Positions 18,710-27,088 of a stretch of 64,000 nt of DNA are shown here, piece after piece. Every line of letters starts with the position of its first letter. Positions within the stretch are counted from its first letter, which is position 1. A program made the translations under genes and the position numbers. Source of the stretch: a virus; the IMG/VR virus record IMGVR_UViG_3300046698_000540, positions 36,370 through 100,369 of that record, one strand, 5' to 3'. The notes below the pieces were generated by a model. The model saw only the letters and a program-made list of their open reading frames with translations, did no database searches and was not told where the DNA came from.

Positions 18710-18790
18710 GGTTTTACCTTTCCTCGTTGCAATCACCGCCCCTTTCGGGCGATACCTGATTGTACCGAAGCAGTGTTCAAGTTTGCGCTG

Positions 18791-19249
18791 TTACGCGCGG
18801 ATGCGAATGCGCACGGCCATCTGAGGCGTAGCCACTCCGCCAGCGGAATGCTCGACGGAGAAGGTCAACACATCGTTCAGTTTGGGTGGCGCCTTCGTAG
18901 CGTCCAGTGTGAGAGTGAACGGAACGTACGCAGCCTGTGACACGGAGGCCGTGGTCAGGGAAGCCAGAACATCGGTCCCTGTGCCATCGCCCTTCCGGTT
19001 ATACAGCTTGAACGTAACGTAGTTCGATCCATTTGCGGCGATCGCAGCCTGCGCAATGACCTCAACCGAATCGATCTGAATGGGATCCGCGGCGGCGCCG
19101 CTTCCCTTCAGCATTTTGTCAAGGACCGTTTCCGCATCCGTGCCCGCGGTTCCCCGCGCGGCGATGGAATACTGCTTTTCTATGAAGTTGCGAACGGCCC
19201 CCTTATCGACAGGAACCGTTCCGACATAACCGAGTGCACCTATAGGCAT
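18791..19249 (-). CDS. Head decoration-like protein
   Basis: 152 residues with a short helical start (VDKGAVRNFIEKQYSIAARG) and a beta-sandwich-like remainder (FTLTLDATKAPPKLNDVLTFSVEHS). It follows the major capsid gene, where decoration proteins are usually encoded. No sequence family was recognised, so the name is positional. Confidence 0.6.
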   Translation of the reverse strand: MPIGALGYVGTVPVDKGAVRNFIEKQYSIAARGTAGTDAETVLDKMLKGSGAAADPIQIDSVEVIAQAAIAANGSNYVTFKLYNRKGDGTGTDVLASLTTASVSQAAYVPFTLTLDATKAPPKLNDVLTFSVEHSAGGVATPQMAVRIRIRA

Positions 19250-19294
19250 TTTTCTCCTTTCATTTCGACCAGACTTTGACCAAACGCCCTGGCG

Positions 19295-20236
19295 CTACGC
19301 CGACACGATCGGCAGAATGTTGTCGCCGTTGATGATCTTCGACCCCATGATCGAATACCACCCAAGCGAATGCTTGCGGCCGAAGTCCTCGACGCCGTTG
19401 TCCCGCATCTCGACCGGAAGCCCGACCGCCCATGCGTAACTGTTGTCGCCCATCAGGACCGCTTTGTACAGATTGACGGAGCCTGCGCCGGCCGTAACCA
19501 GGGTGGCATCGTAAGCCGGATCGGTGGAGAGAACCGCGCCATTGTTCATGTGCCCGGTGCCCACAAAACGAACATCGTCGAAGCGGCCGAGTTCGCCGCG
19601 GAAGAGCTGTTCGGTGGCGCCGTAAGTCGAAGCCGACACCCATTCCGGATCGCGCTTCAGGCTGGAAGCCTGATGCGGGTGAACGAAACAGGCGAAAAAG
19701 TCCCCATTGAACTTGGGAACGTTGAGGGTGTACAGACGCTCGACACCGGCGCGCAGGTCGTCGATGCGCAACGGCTGGGAAATGCTGGACAGCGGCCAGG
19801 CGCCGCCCGAGCCGATGGAGTTTGCCGATGCCATCACAGCATTGCGCAACAGCAAGTCGGTGACACGGGCGTAGTCGCGCCCCAACTGGTACGCGGCCTC
19901 GGTCAACACATCGTCGTATGCGGACTGGAGCAACAGTTCCGAAATGGCAATTGCGTTGCCATACTCGGTCACCGTTACAAAGACCTGCGAGGCGGTCATG
20001 GCCTGCGTGGTCATGTTGACGCCTTCGGTGAGGGGTCCGCCGAGCGCCAGGTTCTCGTAGATCGTGAAATAAATGGTCAGGCCGGGCTGCCGGGTCAGTT
20101 CGTCCTTGATGACGGCGAACTGCTCGAACCGCATGGCCGGAAGCGCGCGGTGCTGAATTTCGCGCGAATAGACGTTCAGAATTGCTTGCGGCAAACCGGT
20201 TACCACACCGGCTGTCGCCGTACCCGTAAGTGCCAT
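19295..20236 (-). CDS. Major capsid protein, N4-gp56-like
   Basis: 313 residues. The start (ILNVYSREIQHRALPAMRFEQFA) followed by GLTIYFTIYENLALGGPLTEG and TVTEYGNAIAISELL is the pattern of N4-gp56-family coat proteins, and FFACFVHPHQASSLKRDPEW fits the HK97-fold A-domain. The preceding gene is scaffold-like and the portal lies further upstream, which is the usual order. It would form the icosahedral shell. Confidence 0.9.
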   Translation of the reverse strand: MALTGTATAGVVTGLPQAILNVYSREIQHRALPAMRFEQFAVIKDELTRQPGLTIYFTIYENLALGGPLTEGVNMTTQAMTASQVFVTVTEYGNAIAISELLLQSAYDDVLTEAAYQLGRDYARVTDLLLRNAVMASANSIGSGGAWPLSSISQPLRIDDLRAGVERLYTLNVPKFNGDFFACFVHPHQASSLKRDPEWVSASTYGATEQLFRGELGRFDDVRFVGTGHMNNGAVLSTDPAYDATLVTAGAGSVNLYKAVLMGDNSYAWAVGLPVEMRDNGVEDFGRKHSLGWYSIMGSKIINGDNILPIVSA

Positions 20237-20269
20237 TGACGTAGCTCCTTAAGCAAAGTCCTGCGCCTT

Positions 20270-21013
20270 TCAGCGCGGCTGCTTCATTGGGAGCCCTGCA
20301 TCCTGGAAAATCTTCGCTTTGATATCTTTCTTTTTCTGATCCCACTCTTGAGGGGACATGTCCCGCCAAGCTTCTAACCCGCCTGCTGTTACGGCTGCGT
20401 CACCTGAGGGTGTGCCCGGAAATACCGGTTTTGGCAGAGCTTCACGAAGTGGCGCCCCAAGTTCCTTTCTTACGCGCTCAGCTTCTCTGTCGGCGATTTC
20501 CTTGTACTTCGCCTTCGCGCGCTCGAAACTTGCCTGTAGCTCCTCGGGTGTGTTGCCGGCCACCATTTCCGGGATCAGCTCTTGTGTACTCTGGAGGAGG
20601 CCCGTGCGCTGCGCCTCAAGCCGATCTCTGCGGCGCTGCTCCTCATTTTCCTTGCGCTGATTGTCCAGCGCGTCGTCCATTGCCTTACTGAACTGGTCCG
20701 TCATGCTGGAAACCTGGCCCGTGAGGGCCGCGATTTGTTGTTCCAGCGTCTGAGCTTTCCGGCTTCCATCCTGCGCGGTCTCGAGGGCCGCGCGGGCGTC
20801 CGCCAGTTCCCGCTCCTTTTTCTGCAGGTCGGCTTTGTGACGTTCGATCTCGGGATAAAGCTTGGCCTTCTCATCCCGTCTGGCTTCTGCAAGCCTGCGT
20901 TCTACCTCTTCCGCCGAGATGCCCCCATTACCGGCTGCTGCCTGATGCGGCGGGGCTCCTGCGGGTGATCCTGGTTGTTCTCCGGCTGCTGGTGTGACCT
21001 GTGATGTTGCCAT
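20270..21013 (-). CDS. Capsid scaffold protein candidate
   Basis: 247 residues. A disordered Ala/Pro/Gly N-terminus is followed by a long coiled coil (EVERRLAEARRDEKAKLYPE to KENEEQRRRDRLEAQR), typical of scaffold proteins, with a basic C-terminal helix (QKKKDIKAKIFQDA) suited to binding coat protein. It is directly upstream of the coat gene. Confidence 0.8.
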   Translation of the reverse strand: MATSQVTPAAGEQPGSPAGAPPHQAAAGNGGISAEEVERRLAEARRDEKAKLYPEIERHKADLQKKERELADARAALETAQDGSRKAQTLEQQIAALTGQVSSMTDQFSKAMDDALDNQRKENEEQRRRDRLEAQRTGLLQSTQELIPEMVAGNTPEELQASFERAKAKYKEIADREAERVRKELGAPLREALPKPVFPGTPSGDAAVTAGGLEAWRDMSPQEWDQKKKDIKAKIFQDAGLPMKQPR

Positions 21014-21053
21014 GGTTTCCTTATCCTTCGTGAAAATTCTTCACCTAGCTGAA

Positions 21054-21239
21054 CTACGCCAGGCGGGGATCCACTGCCACCCGAACCAGGGCGTCCGGAT
21101 CGAGCGAGTTGGTGGTGGCCCGCGGAGTGGCGTCCGGGCGATACCCGGTCTTCCGCTGACTCTTGTTGGCGCCCGCTTCCACCCCGATGCCCCGTTCGTC
21201 ATTCACGCGGCCCGGCTGAGGGTTAATCGCTTTCTGCAT
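21054..21239 (-). CDS. Small hypothetical protein between portal and scaffold
   Basis: 61 residues (MQKAINPQPGRVNDERGIG...), polar and probably disordered. GGAGGCAAC precedes the ATG, which supports translation. No domain recognised. It sits between portal and scaffold genes and may be a minor head protein. Confidence 0.55.
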   Translation of the reverse strand: MQKAINPQPGRVNDERGIGVEAGANKSQRKTGYRPDATPRATTNSLDPDALVRVAVDPRLA

Positions 21240-21297
21240 GTTGCCTCCTTACTGTTCATACACCCTTTCGGGTCCAAAACACAACTTCATGCTACCA

Positions 21298-22872
21298 CTA
21301 CACTCCCGAGGCCTGCGCTCCTGCCTGTTTTTCGGCTTTGGCTGAGGACTCCTCGGCTGCCGCCGCCTCTGTCTTTGGCGGCTTTTTTCCGGGCGGCTTG
21401 GGACCTCCCGCACCGCCTGCTCCACCACTCACACCAGCTTCCTGAAGATTCACGGCGTGGTTCAACTGCAACTCGTTTTCTTGCTCTGTTGCCTTTTGAA
21501 GCTCTTCGTCCACTTCGTCCAAAACCTTTTGTGCGTCGCTCACATCCAACTCGGCTGGCGCGATGTCATCGTGGATCAATTCCCGCAAGATCATGGCCCG
21601 GGAAAGCAGTTTCATCTGCTGCATGACGGTCAGCTCGTTCAACCGAAGCTGCTTGTCGCGCGGCAGGGGGTCCGGCCACTTCACGCCGCTGTAGTAAGGC
21701 AGGGGACGGCCATTGGCCTTGTAGTCTCCCAAAATTTCCCGGACGCGGAGAATTTGGTAGTTCACGTACTGGATGCCCTTCGTATACGTGAGCCGCTTCT
21801 TCTTCATGTGCTCCAGGATCGGAGCGAACTGGATGGCCAGGGCAACGCCAGACGTATTCGAGATCGGAACGTCGCCCCCAAAGGCAACCTTCGGCATGGA
21901 GCCAAGCTGGAACAACGTGTCCTTCAGATTCATCAGGTACTCGCGTGCCGCCGCCAAATCGCCCTGCAGCTCCAGGTTCTCCACCCTGGCGTCCTTCGGC
22001 AGACCACTCCACACCTTACGGGCGCCTTTTTGCAGCGTGGAAGCCTTCGCGCCATAAATCACGGTCACCGGCGCCGCGTGGTAGTTGATGATGTCGCCCA
22101 AGTCGGTGGTCTTCTCGTTGAACTCCCGATTCGAGTCCACCACCTGGCCGATGTCCGACATGCCGAAAAATTCCGTGCCCACCATCAGGTTCGGAATATG
22201 CGTGAACGGAATTTCCCCCAAAAGGTTCGGCTTGGAATTGCTGATGGGCTGGCCGTCCCGCAGTTCCCAAACCTCATCCTTCGTCCAATACTGCCCCGCG
22301 ACGTAGGTCCGAACCCTGACGCGGCCGAAAGCATTGCTCACCACTTCCGATTCGGGCCACTGCACCAGCAAACCGGAAAATCCGCGGTCGGAATTTCTGA
22401 AAAAAATCGGGAAAACAAATTCGCTTGGAAAGACGGTCAACTTTACGCGATCGCCAAAGACCGCATCGTTGTCGATCCCGACGTTTACCCAACAGTCGCC
22501 TGTCACCCCTCCGACTTGGCCCATCTGGAAACCAAGCTGCCCAATGTGGTTTTTTTCCCACTCCTCGTTCAACAGGTCTTCGGCTGCCTGATAGGCGCTG
22601 CCGCGAAAATTCGCGTGGATCGTGAACTGATTGCCGAACAGATATTGCGAGTGCTTGTCCACGAAAAGCTGCACGAAGTTCGCGGTGGTCACAGGCTCGC
22701 CGGCCTCGGGAACATAGTTCCAGTGGTTGCCCTTGTAGAAGTTCCAGAGCCTGCCGTATTGCAGAATGCGGGCGGCGTTCTGATGCCAGATGTCTATTTC
22801 GTGCCCCGACGTGATCGGGTAGTCCCGGTTCACGCGATTCAGCGTGAACCTGGTCATGTCGCCCATGCTCAT
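21298..22872 (-). CDS. Portal protein, SPP1 gp6-like
   Basis: 524 residues. The early helical segments, the FVDKHSQYLFGNQFTI section, the GQVGGVTGDCWVNVG beta segment and the long helix near residues 255-300 follow the SPP1 gp6-like portal layout. The C-terminus is acidic then Gly/Pro/Ala/Lys-rich and likely disordered. GAGG precedes ATG 22872. The portal forms the dodecameric DNA channel and binds terminase. Confidence 0.9.
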   Translation of the reverse strand: MSMGDMTRFTLNRVNRDYPITSGHEIDIWHQNAARILQYGRLWNFYKGNHWNYVPEAGEPVTTANFVQLFVDKHSQYLFGNQFTIHANFRGSAYQAAEDLLNEEWEKNHIGQLGFQMGQVGGVTGDCWVNVGIDNDAVFGDRVKLTVFPSEFVFPIFFRNSDRGFSGLLVQWPESEVVSNAFGRVRVRTYVAGQYWTKDEVWELRDGQPISNSKPNLLGEIPFTHIPNLMVGTEFFGMSDIGQVVDSNREFNEKTTDLGDIINYHAAPVTVIYGAKASTLQKGARKVWSGLPKDARVENLELQGDLAAAREYLMNLKDTLFQLGSMPKVAFGGDVPISNTSGVALAIQFAPILEHMKKKRLTYTKGIQYVNYQILRVREILGDYKANGRPLPYYSGVKWPDPLPRDKQLRLNELTVMQQMKLLSRAMILRELIHDDIAPAELDVSDAQKVLDEVDEELQKATEQENELQLNHAVNLQEAGVSGGAGGAGGPKPPGKKPPKTEAAAAEESSAKAEKQAGAQASGV

Positions 22873-22881
22873 ATTAGAGCC

Positions 22882-23301
22882 TCACTGTCCGTATCCTGCG
22901 TGCCCGCCTGGAAGTCCTGCGTGACCTAAGACGTTGAAATCCTGACCAGACTTGTGCGTTCTGCTCCCTCGCTCGCCTATGACAACTGGCAGTTTTGCCA
23001 TTCCCATCTCGCGTCCTATAGCCAGACGGTGGTGCCCGTCTTCTATATGGTAGTGTCCTTCACCCTCGTGGCGCAGAATGATAGGTGCCATACCGTGCTT
23101 GCGTACGTGCTCCTTGAACTTTTCCAAATAGGGGCGCTCGAATTTCTGAATGGAAGCGACCCTACCTGCATCCTGCAACTTCATCAGGTGTGCCTTGGTG
23201 GCCATAAAGCCCGAGGCACCTTGAGACTCGTGGATTGCTCGAGCAGCTCTGTGCGCTTCGCGCCGCTCGTGATCATCCCGTGCTTCTTCATCAACCGTCA
23301 T
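22882..23301 (-). CDS. ParB-like domain protein with C-terminal SGQDFN tag
   Basis: 139 residues from MTVDEEARDDHERR; the ATG overlaps the upstream glycosyltransferase stop as ATGA. Residues ~75-115 (HYHIEDGHHRLAIGREMG) carry the DGHHR motif of ParB/Srx-like N-terminal domains, some of which bind nucleotides or act as nucleases. It ends HKSGQDFNVLGHAGLPGG HAGYGQ. The tag fused to a globular domain, just before the portal gene, is informative: the tag is likely a modular signal rather than part of one fold. Confidence 0.75.
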   Translation of the reverse strand: MTVDEEARDDHERREAHRAARAIHESQGASGFMATKAHLMKLQDAGRVASIQKFERPYLEKFKEHVRKHGMAPIILRHEGEGHYHIEDGHHRLAIGREMGMAKLPVVIGERGSRTHKSGQDFNVLGHAGLPGGHAGYGQ

Positions 23302-24536
23302 TTCCGCACTGTCTCCGTGAGGATAGCTTGCTCGATCTGACTCCAGACCGCTTCCCATCGGTAATGCTGGCGGTAGAACGTCTTAGCCCGAAGAACGTGG
23401 TTCGACTCCATCGTGTGCACGATGATCTTCGCCATGTCCCGGAAAAAAGCCGCCTTGTCTGGCATCTCCACCTGCTGCTGGTAGCTGCCGAACGTGAAAT
23501 GCAGAGCGCTCCCTGGGCCGGCGATTTCCTGGAACATGGGCAGATTTTGGTTCAGCACCAAAAGCTGTCCACACAGAGCCGCCTCTGCGGGCGCGTATCC
23601 AAAAGATTCTGACTTCGATGGGCAAATAAAAAGGTTGCCTATCTGCATCAAATCGTGCACCACGGCCTGTGAAACTCCAACCTCAAACTCGGGATCGAAC
23701 CGGCTGGTGAAAATCACTTCCCGGTCAGTGAGCCCCTGGTCGAACGCGTGGTTGATCAGAAACTTCACGTCGGCCCGGCGCTCATCCGTGTTGCACCAAG
23801 CGTTGCAGAAAATCAGGCGCACGCTTTTTCCGTGGCGTTTCAGTTGGCCGAACAACTCGATCACTTCCTTGGCGCCTTTTGGCTCGTAGCGATCGGTGGG
23901 GATCGGGTACACCTGAATGATGTCCGCCGCCAGCACGTCGTACTCGGTCACCAAACGCTCCGCCAGATCGGTGCGGAACATGTACTCGCGGGGATCTTTT
24001 GAATGCGGAATTATCAGCACGTTCTCCTGCCAGGTCCGAAAATGTTCCGCGCATCGAATGCGGTCCTGGTGGTTCGGATAAACGAGCTTCCCGTTGGGTG
24101 GCACCCGCCAGTAATCGCGCATGCCTCCACCCGGAACGGAATGCACCCAGTGAAAATGCGGAAAAGGCCAGAACGTAGCCGCTTCCTGCATTCCCAGGTT
24201 CAGCGGCAAATTCCAGCCCGTGAATAGAATGTCGTGCGAGAACAGGGCGTTCAGATCGCCGAGGCTGCCGGCCATCCACCGGCAAGCTGCTCTGCCCACG
24301 TCGATATGCTCCATGGGCAGTTCCGAAAGGCTTTTGTAATCCTTCTTGGCCCAAACAGGCAGCCCGGCGCGGATCTCAACCCAATCCGGCGCCTCGGGCC
24401 ATTTGAAATCTTCAAGCCCAATCAATACGGGCGTGTGACCAGCGTGGTGAATCATCCGCAACTGCCCGAGCACCACAGCGGTTAAGCTGTAGTGATCCAA
24501 CATTGCGGAGAAGGCCGTCAAAAGTCCAATTTTCAT
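23298..24536 (-). CDS. Glycosyltransferase, GT4-like (GT-B fold)
   Basis: 412 residues. The C-terminal domain contains NLFICPSKSESFGYAPAEA and CGQLLVLNQNLPMFQE, the donor-binding E-x7-E region of GT4-type enzymes. It would move a sugar from an NDP-sugar donor. It lies between an S74-chaperone protein and the ParB-like tagged protein in the head module, not with the other glycosyltransferases. GGAGAGG precedes the start. Acceptor unknown; virion proteins or modified DNA are possible. Confidence 0.8.
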   Translation of the reverse strand: MKIGLLTAFSAMLDHYSLTAVVLGQLRMIHHAGHTPVLIGLEDFKWPEAPDWVEIRAGLPVWAKKDYKSLSELPMEHIDVGRAACRWMAGSLGDLNALFSHDILFTGWNLPLNLGMQEAATFWPFPHFHWVHSVPGGGMRDYWRVPPNGKLVYPNHQDRIRCAEHFRTWQENVLIIPHSKDPREYMFRTDLAERLVTEYDVLAADIIQVYPIPTDRYEPKGAKEVIELFGQLKRHGKSVRLIFCNAWCNTDERRADVKFLINHAFDQGLTDREVIFTSRFDPEFEVGVSQAVVHDLMQIGNLFICPSKSESFGYAPAEAALCGQLLVLNQNLPMFQEIAGPGSALHFTFGSYQQQVEMPDKAAFFRDMAKIIVHTMESNHVLRAKTFYRQHYRWEAVWSQIEQAILTETVRK

Positions 24537-24555
24537 GCCTCTCCAATCGAATGCG

Positions 24556-24580
24556 GGCGGCGCTTTTTTGGGGCGCCGCC
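24556..24580 (-). other. GC-rich hairpin before glycosyltransferase gene
   Basis: The 69-base gap between the S74 gene and the glycosyltransferase holds an 8-bp stem GGCGGCGC/GCGCCGCC. No U-tract follows on the minus strand, so it is probably a stabilising or attenuating structure rather than a terminator. Confidence 0.4.
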
Positions 24581-24605
24581 TACACGGAGGTTAGCAGGTT
24601 TTCGG

Positions 24606-25544
24606 TCAGATGACCGGGCCATGGTAGCTTCGCCTGCGAACCGACGACGCTACTTCTTGCTGAGGTTCCTCGACCAGCGGCCCATCTTCAACGTAGGGGC
24701 CCACCAGAGCCATCAGGATCTGGGTATTCACATTGCCCAACCCCAACAGCTCGAACAGCTTGCCGTAGTTGATCTGCCACGGCTCATTCTCCGGAACAGG
24801 ACCGCCAACAACAACGGCTTCCGGATAGCGCTCGTAAACTTCTTGCGCGAGAAGACCCACGTATACTTTCTTTTCGAGGTCGGCCTTGAAATAGAACGCG
24901 TACACGTTCAAGCCGAACACCTGTGCGATCTTGGACAGGATCTCCTTCAACCGGGCATCCGAGGTCGTGGTAGTCGTAGTGGTTGAAGTCGTAGTGGTCG
25001 AAGTCGTAGTGGTCGTGCTGGTCGAAGTGGTGCTGGAACTGGTCGTGCTCGTCAACCCGGTGAACGTGTTGACGAAAACCGCCAGCCAACTGCCGCCGCG
25101 GACATAGTTGTCAACCAGCTTTTTCGCCAGCCATTGGGAAATGTCCGGCGAAGGAATCATCGCGTATGCTCTTTCCACGATGTCCCTTTGGCGCACGATG
25201 CACGTGTAGGTGACACCGCCGATGGTCCCCGTGATCTGCACCCGGTCGTAGCCTGCCACCAGGGAGTAGCACGTCGCCTTGTTGCCAAATGTCACCGCAA
25301 CCTGCGTCGTCGAACGCGGGTGTGTGATGTTGACCGTTCGGCTTGCCACGAGATTGTTGATGAGCTGGTCCATGCGGGCCCAGTCATCCAAGAACGCTTG
25401 CGCCACGCTGGTACCCGTCAGTTCCGTGGGGTTGAAAGGCTTGGTCCATTCCATCAGATGCGAATTGCCGTCAACCGTACCCGACAAGAGCCAGGAGCCT
25501 TCGGCATCGAAAGGAACAGCCGCTGTAATAATCACTGTAGACAT
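24606..25544 (-). CDS. Virion protein with Thr linker and S74 intramolecular chaperone domain
   Basis: 312 residues. After a ~160-residue globular part comes a ~35-residue Thr/Ser-only linker, then SDARLKEILSKIAQ and VGLLAQEVYERYPEA, the hallmarks of Peptidase_S74 intramolecular chaperone domains. Such domains trimerise fibres and then cut themselves off at the Ser of the SDxRLK motif. The gene is in the head module, away from the long fibre genes. AGGAGG lies 13 bases upstream. Likely a short head or whisker fibre. Confidence 0.8.
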   Translation of the reverse strand: MSTVIITAAVPFDAEGSWLLSGTVDGNSHLMEWTKPFNPTELTGTSVAQAFLDDWARMDQLINNLVASRTVNITHPRSTTQVAVTFGNKATCYSLVAGYDRVQITGTIGGVTYTCIVRQRDIVERAYAMIPSPDISQWLAKKLVDNYVRGGSWLAVFVNTFTGLTSTTSSSTTSTSTTTTTSTTTTSTTTTTTTSDARLKEILSKIAQVFGLNVYAFYFKADLEKKVYVGLLAQEVYERYPEAVVVGGPVPENEPWQINYGKLFELLGLGNVNTQILMALVGPYVEDGPLVEEPQQEVASSVRRRSYHGPVI

Positions 25545-25581
25545 GGTTTTCTGCTTACCTCCTCTTTTCGTCAATGAAGCG

Positions 25582-25785
25582 CTATCGTGTTTCGGTGTCC
25601 ACGCGGGTACGCTCCTGGCTCGCGCGGTTCTGATCGCCATGCCCTCCCGGAGGGGGACCTTTCCGCGGACTTCCTACTCGGGAGCCTGGAGGAACGCGGG
25701 GATTTCCGGGCGGCGTAGAAAAACCGCGGCCGGAGGTATTGTCTTGCGAGAATGCGCCCTCGCCGGGGCGCGCTTTGACTGCCAT
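25582..25785 (-). CDS. Small disordered hypothetical protein
   Basis: 67 residues (MAVKARPGEGAFSQDNTSGRG...), rich in Gly, Pro, Arg and Ser. AGGAGG precedes the ATG and the next gene upstream ends three bases away. Low complexity and position suggest a minor virion protein; no function recognised. Confidence 0.55.
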   Translation of the reverse strand: MAVKARPGEGAFSQDNTSGRGFSTPPGNPRVPPGSRVGSPRKGPPPGGHGDQNRASQERTRVDTETR

Positions 25786-25788
25786 AGC

Positions 25789-25986
25789 TTATTCCTCCTT
25801 GGCGCCTTCGTGCTCTTCCTTGGCGGCCTGCTTGTGCTTGTGGTGCTGGGCCAGGTGGTGCTTGTGCTTCGCCGAGTGGTGCTTCTCTTCGTCCCACTCT
25901 CCCTGTTTGGCCGCTTCGTCCGCCAGGCCTTTGTGATGCTCCGCGAGCTTGCCGTGCATATCTGCTTCGTCACAATGAGAACACAT
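25789..25986 (-). CDS. His/Lys/Glu-rich small protein
   Basis: 65 residues starting MCSHCDEADMHGKLAEHHKG, with 14 His and many Lys and Glu, predicted to be a single charged helix. CxxC plus clustered His suggests metal binding. AGGAGGAACC precedes the ATG. Unlike the flanking proteins it contains no aromatic core apart from one Trp. Function unknown. Confidence 0.65.
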   Translation of the reverse strand: MCSHCDEADMHGKLAEHHKGLADEAAKQGEWDEEKHHSAKHKHHLAQHHKHKQAAKEEHEGAKEE

Positions 25987-25995
25987 GGTTCCTCC

Positions 25996-26457
25996 TCAGA
26001 AACTTCCGGTATACCCAGACAGTGGGCCGGTCAGGCTCTGCTTCGCCAGCAGGGCGAGGATCTGTGCCACTCGCTGCGTGAAGAGCGGCGTCGTCATCAG
26101 CGACCAGTCCAGGAAGCTCACCGTGCTCATGGTGATCGTGAAGGACGTGCTGTACACCGTGGCCGTGATCGACACCTGACCGTAGCCCGGATTCGTAACC
26201 GGCGATGCACCAAATGTCACCGTTGGTAAATCCGGCAGATTGGAAACCGTAACCACCTGATTCGCCAACTGCGCGATCGCCGCAAGGTAGGCCGCGATTT
26301 CGGCCAAGACCATGGCGGCCAGTTTGGACGCCGGCATGGAGATTTGATCGAGGGCCACGTTGTCTTTGGCGTACAAATAATTGGTCACCCCGCCGCCCGT
26401 TGCTTTCACGTAGAGCCGGTTCAGATCCGGGTCCACGCTGAGACTCGTTACTGTCAT
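25996..26457 (-). CDS. Hypothetical virion protein
   Basis: 153 residues (MTVTSLSVDPDLNRLYVKA...). A beta-rich start, a helical Ala-rich stretch (LAAMVLAEIAAYLAAIAQL) and a beta-rich end. It begins just after a 109-residue zinc-type protein. Gene order suggests a head component; no family recognised. Confidence 0.6.
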   Translation of the reverse strand: MTVTSLSVDPDLNRLYVKATGGGVTNYLYAKDNVALDQISMPASKLAAMVLAEIAAYLAAIAQLANQVVTVSNLPDLPTVTFGASPVTNPGYGQVSITATVYSTSFTITMSTVSFLDWSLMTTPLFTQRVAQILALLAKQSLTGPLSGYTGSF

Positions 26458-26466
26458 AAAACGCTC

Positions 26467-26796
26467 CTATTGACTGATTTTTCCGCGCGCCTCGGCGCGG
26501 CGTTGCTGAAACTCGCTGCCCCGGTACTCTTCCCGGCCGTCGTGCATCTCGTGGGTCGCCGCCGGCGCATGGCCCGGTTCGCCAAGCACGAAGTGATCCT
26601 GGAAGGAAATAGCCGTGCCCACCTTGGCCAGACCTTGAACAGCACCTCTCACAGACCACTTGTGCGGGGTTTTATCCAGATGTCCAGGGGCTTTGTGCTT
26701 GTGCGTTTCGACCAGACCACAATCCGTGCACACCCTTGGTTCGGGGCTGCCCGTCATGAAATTTGCGAACTTTTGACCTTTGCTTCGAATGCTCAC
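26467..26796 (-). CDS. Small Cys/His protein, GTG start
   Basis: 109 residues (MSIRSKGQKFANFMTG...). PRVCTDCGLVETHKHK looks like a zinc-binding knuckle. The GTG start overlaps the upstream stop in ATGTGAGC, and its Shine-Dalgarno GGGAGG is formed by the last codons of the C-terminal tag of the previous protein. Function unknown. Confidence 0.6.
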   Translation of the reverse strand: MSIRSKGQKFANFMTGSPEPRVCTDCGLVETHKHKAPGHLDKTPHKWSVRGAVQGLAKVGTAISFQDHFVLGEPGHAPAATHEMHDGREEYRGSEFQQRRAEARGKISQ

Positions 26797-27083
26797 ATGG
26801 ACCTCCCGTAGCCGGCGTGCCCGCCCGGCAACGCGGCATGGCCCAGAATGTTGAAGTCTTGACCGGACCGCTCTAAACTGGATTTGGCGCCTGTTCTGGC
26901 AAACTTCAACTGGGAATGCGTTTGCCTGTGCGGGCCGAACCGCGGTTCTGCGCCGGCCTTTTTCGCCTTAGCACTCCAGTTCTTTCCGTGGTGTGCCTTC
27001 AGCATTTTCTTGTGCTCTGGGGTGGCTCGACCTTGTGCATGAGCCTCTTCCGCTTCCGTTAAAAAATCCGCTGTTCTGGACAT
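26793..27083 (-). CDS. Tag-bearing basic protein 3
   Basis: 96 residues from MSRTADFLTEAEEAHAQG, six bases after the terminase stop. A helical N-terminus, then a Lys/His/Gly-rich region, then the tag ERSGQDFNILGHAALPGG HAGYGRSM. It is the copy closest to terminase. The last tag codons double as the ribosome-binding site of the next gene. Likely a virion or packaging-associated protein. Confidence 0.75.
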   Translation of the reverse strand: MSRTADFLTEAEEAHAQGRATPEHKKMLKAHHGKNWSAKAKKAGAEPRFGPHRQTHSQLKFARTGAKSSLERSGQDFNILGHAALPGGHAGYGRSM

Positions 27084-27088
27084 GGCCC

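Noticed and set aside
21457-22929. 490-residue plus-strand frame
   Set aside because: Antisense shadow of the portal gene without its own start signals.
24556-24580. Rho-independent terminator before the GT4-like gene
   Set aside because: Strong stem but no U-tract on the transcribed strand; listed only as a hairpin.
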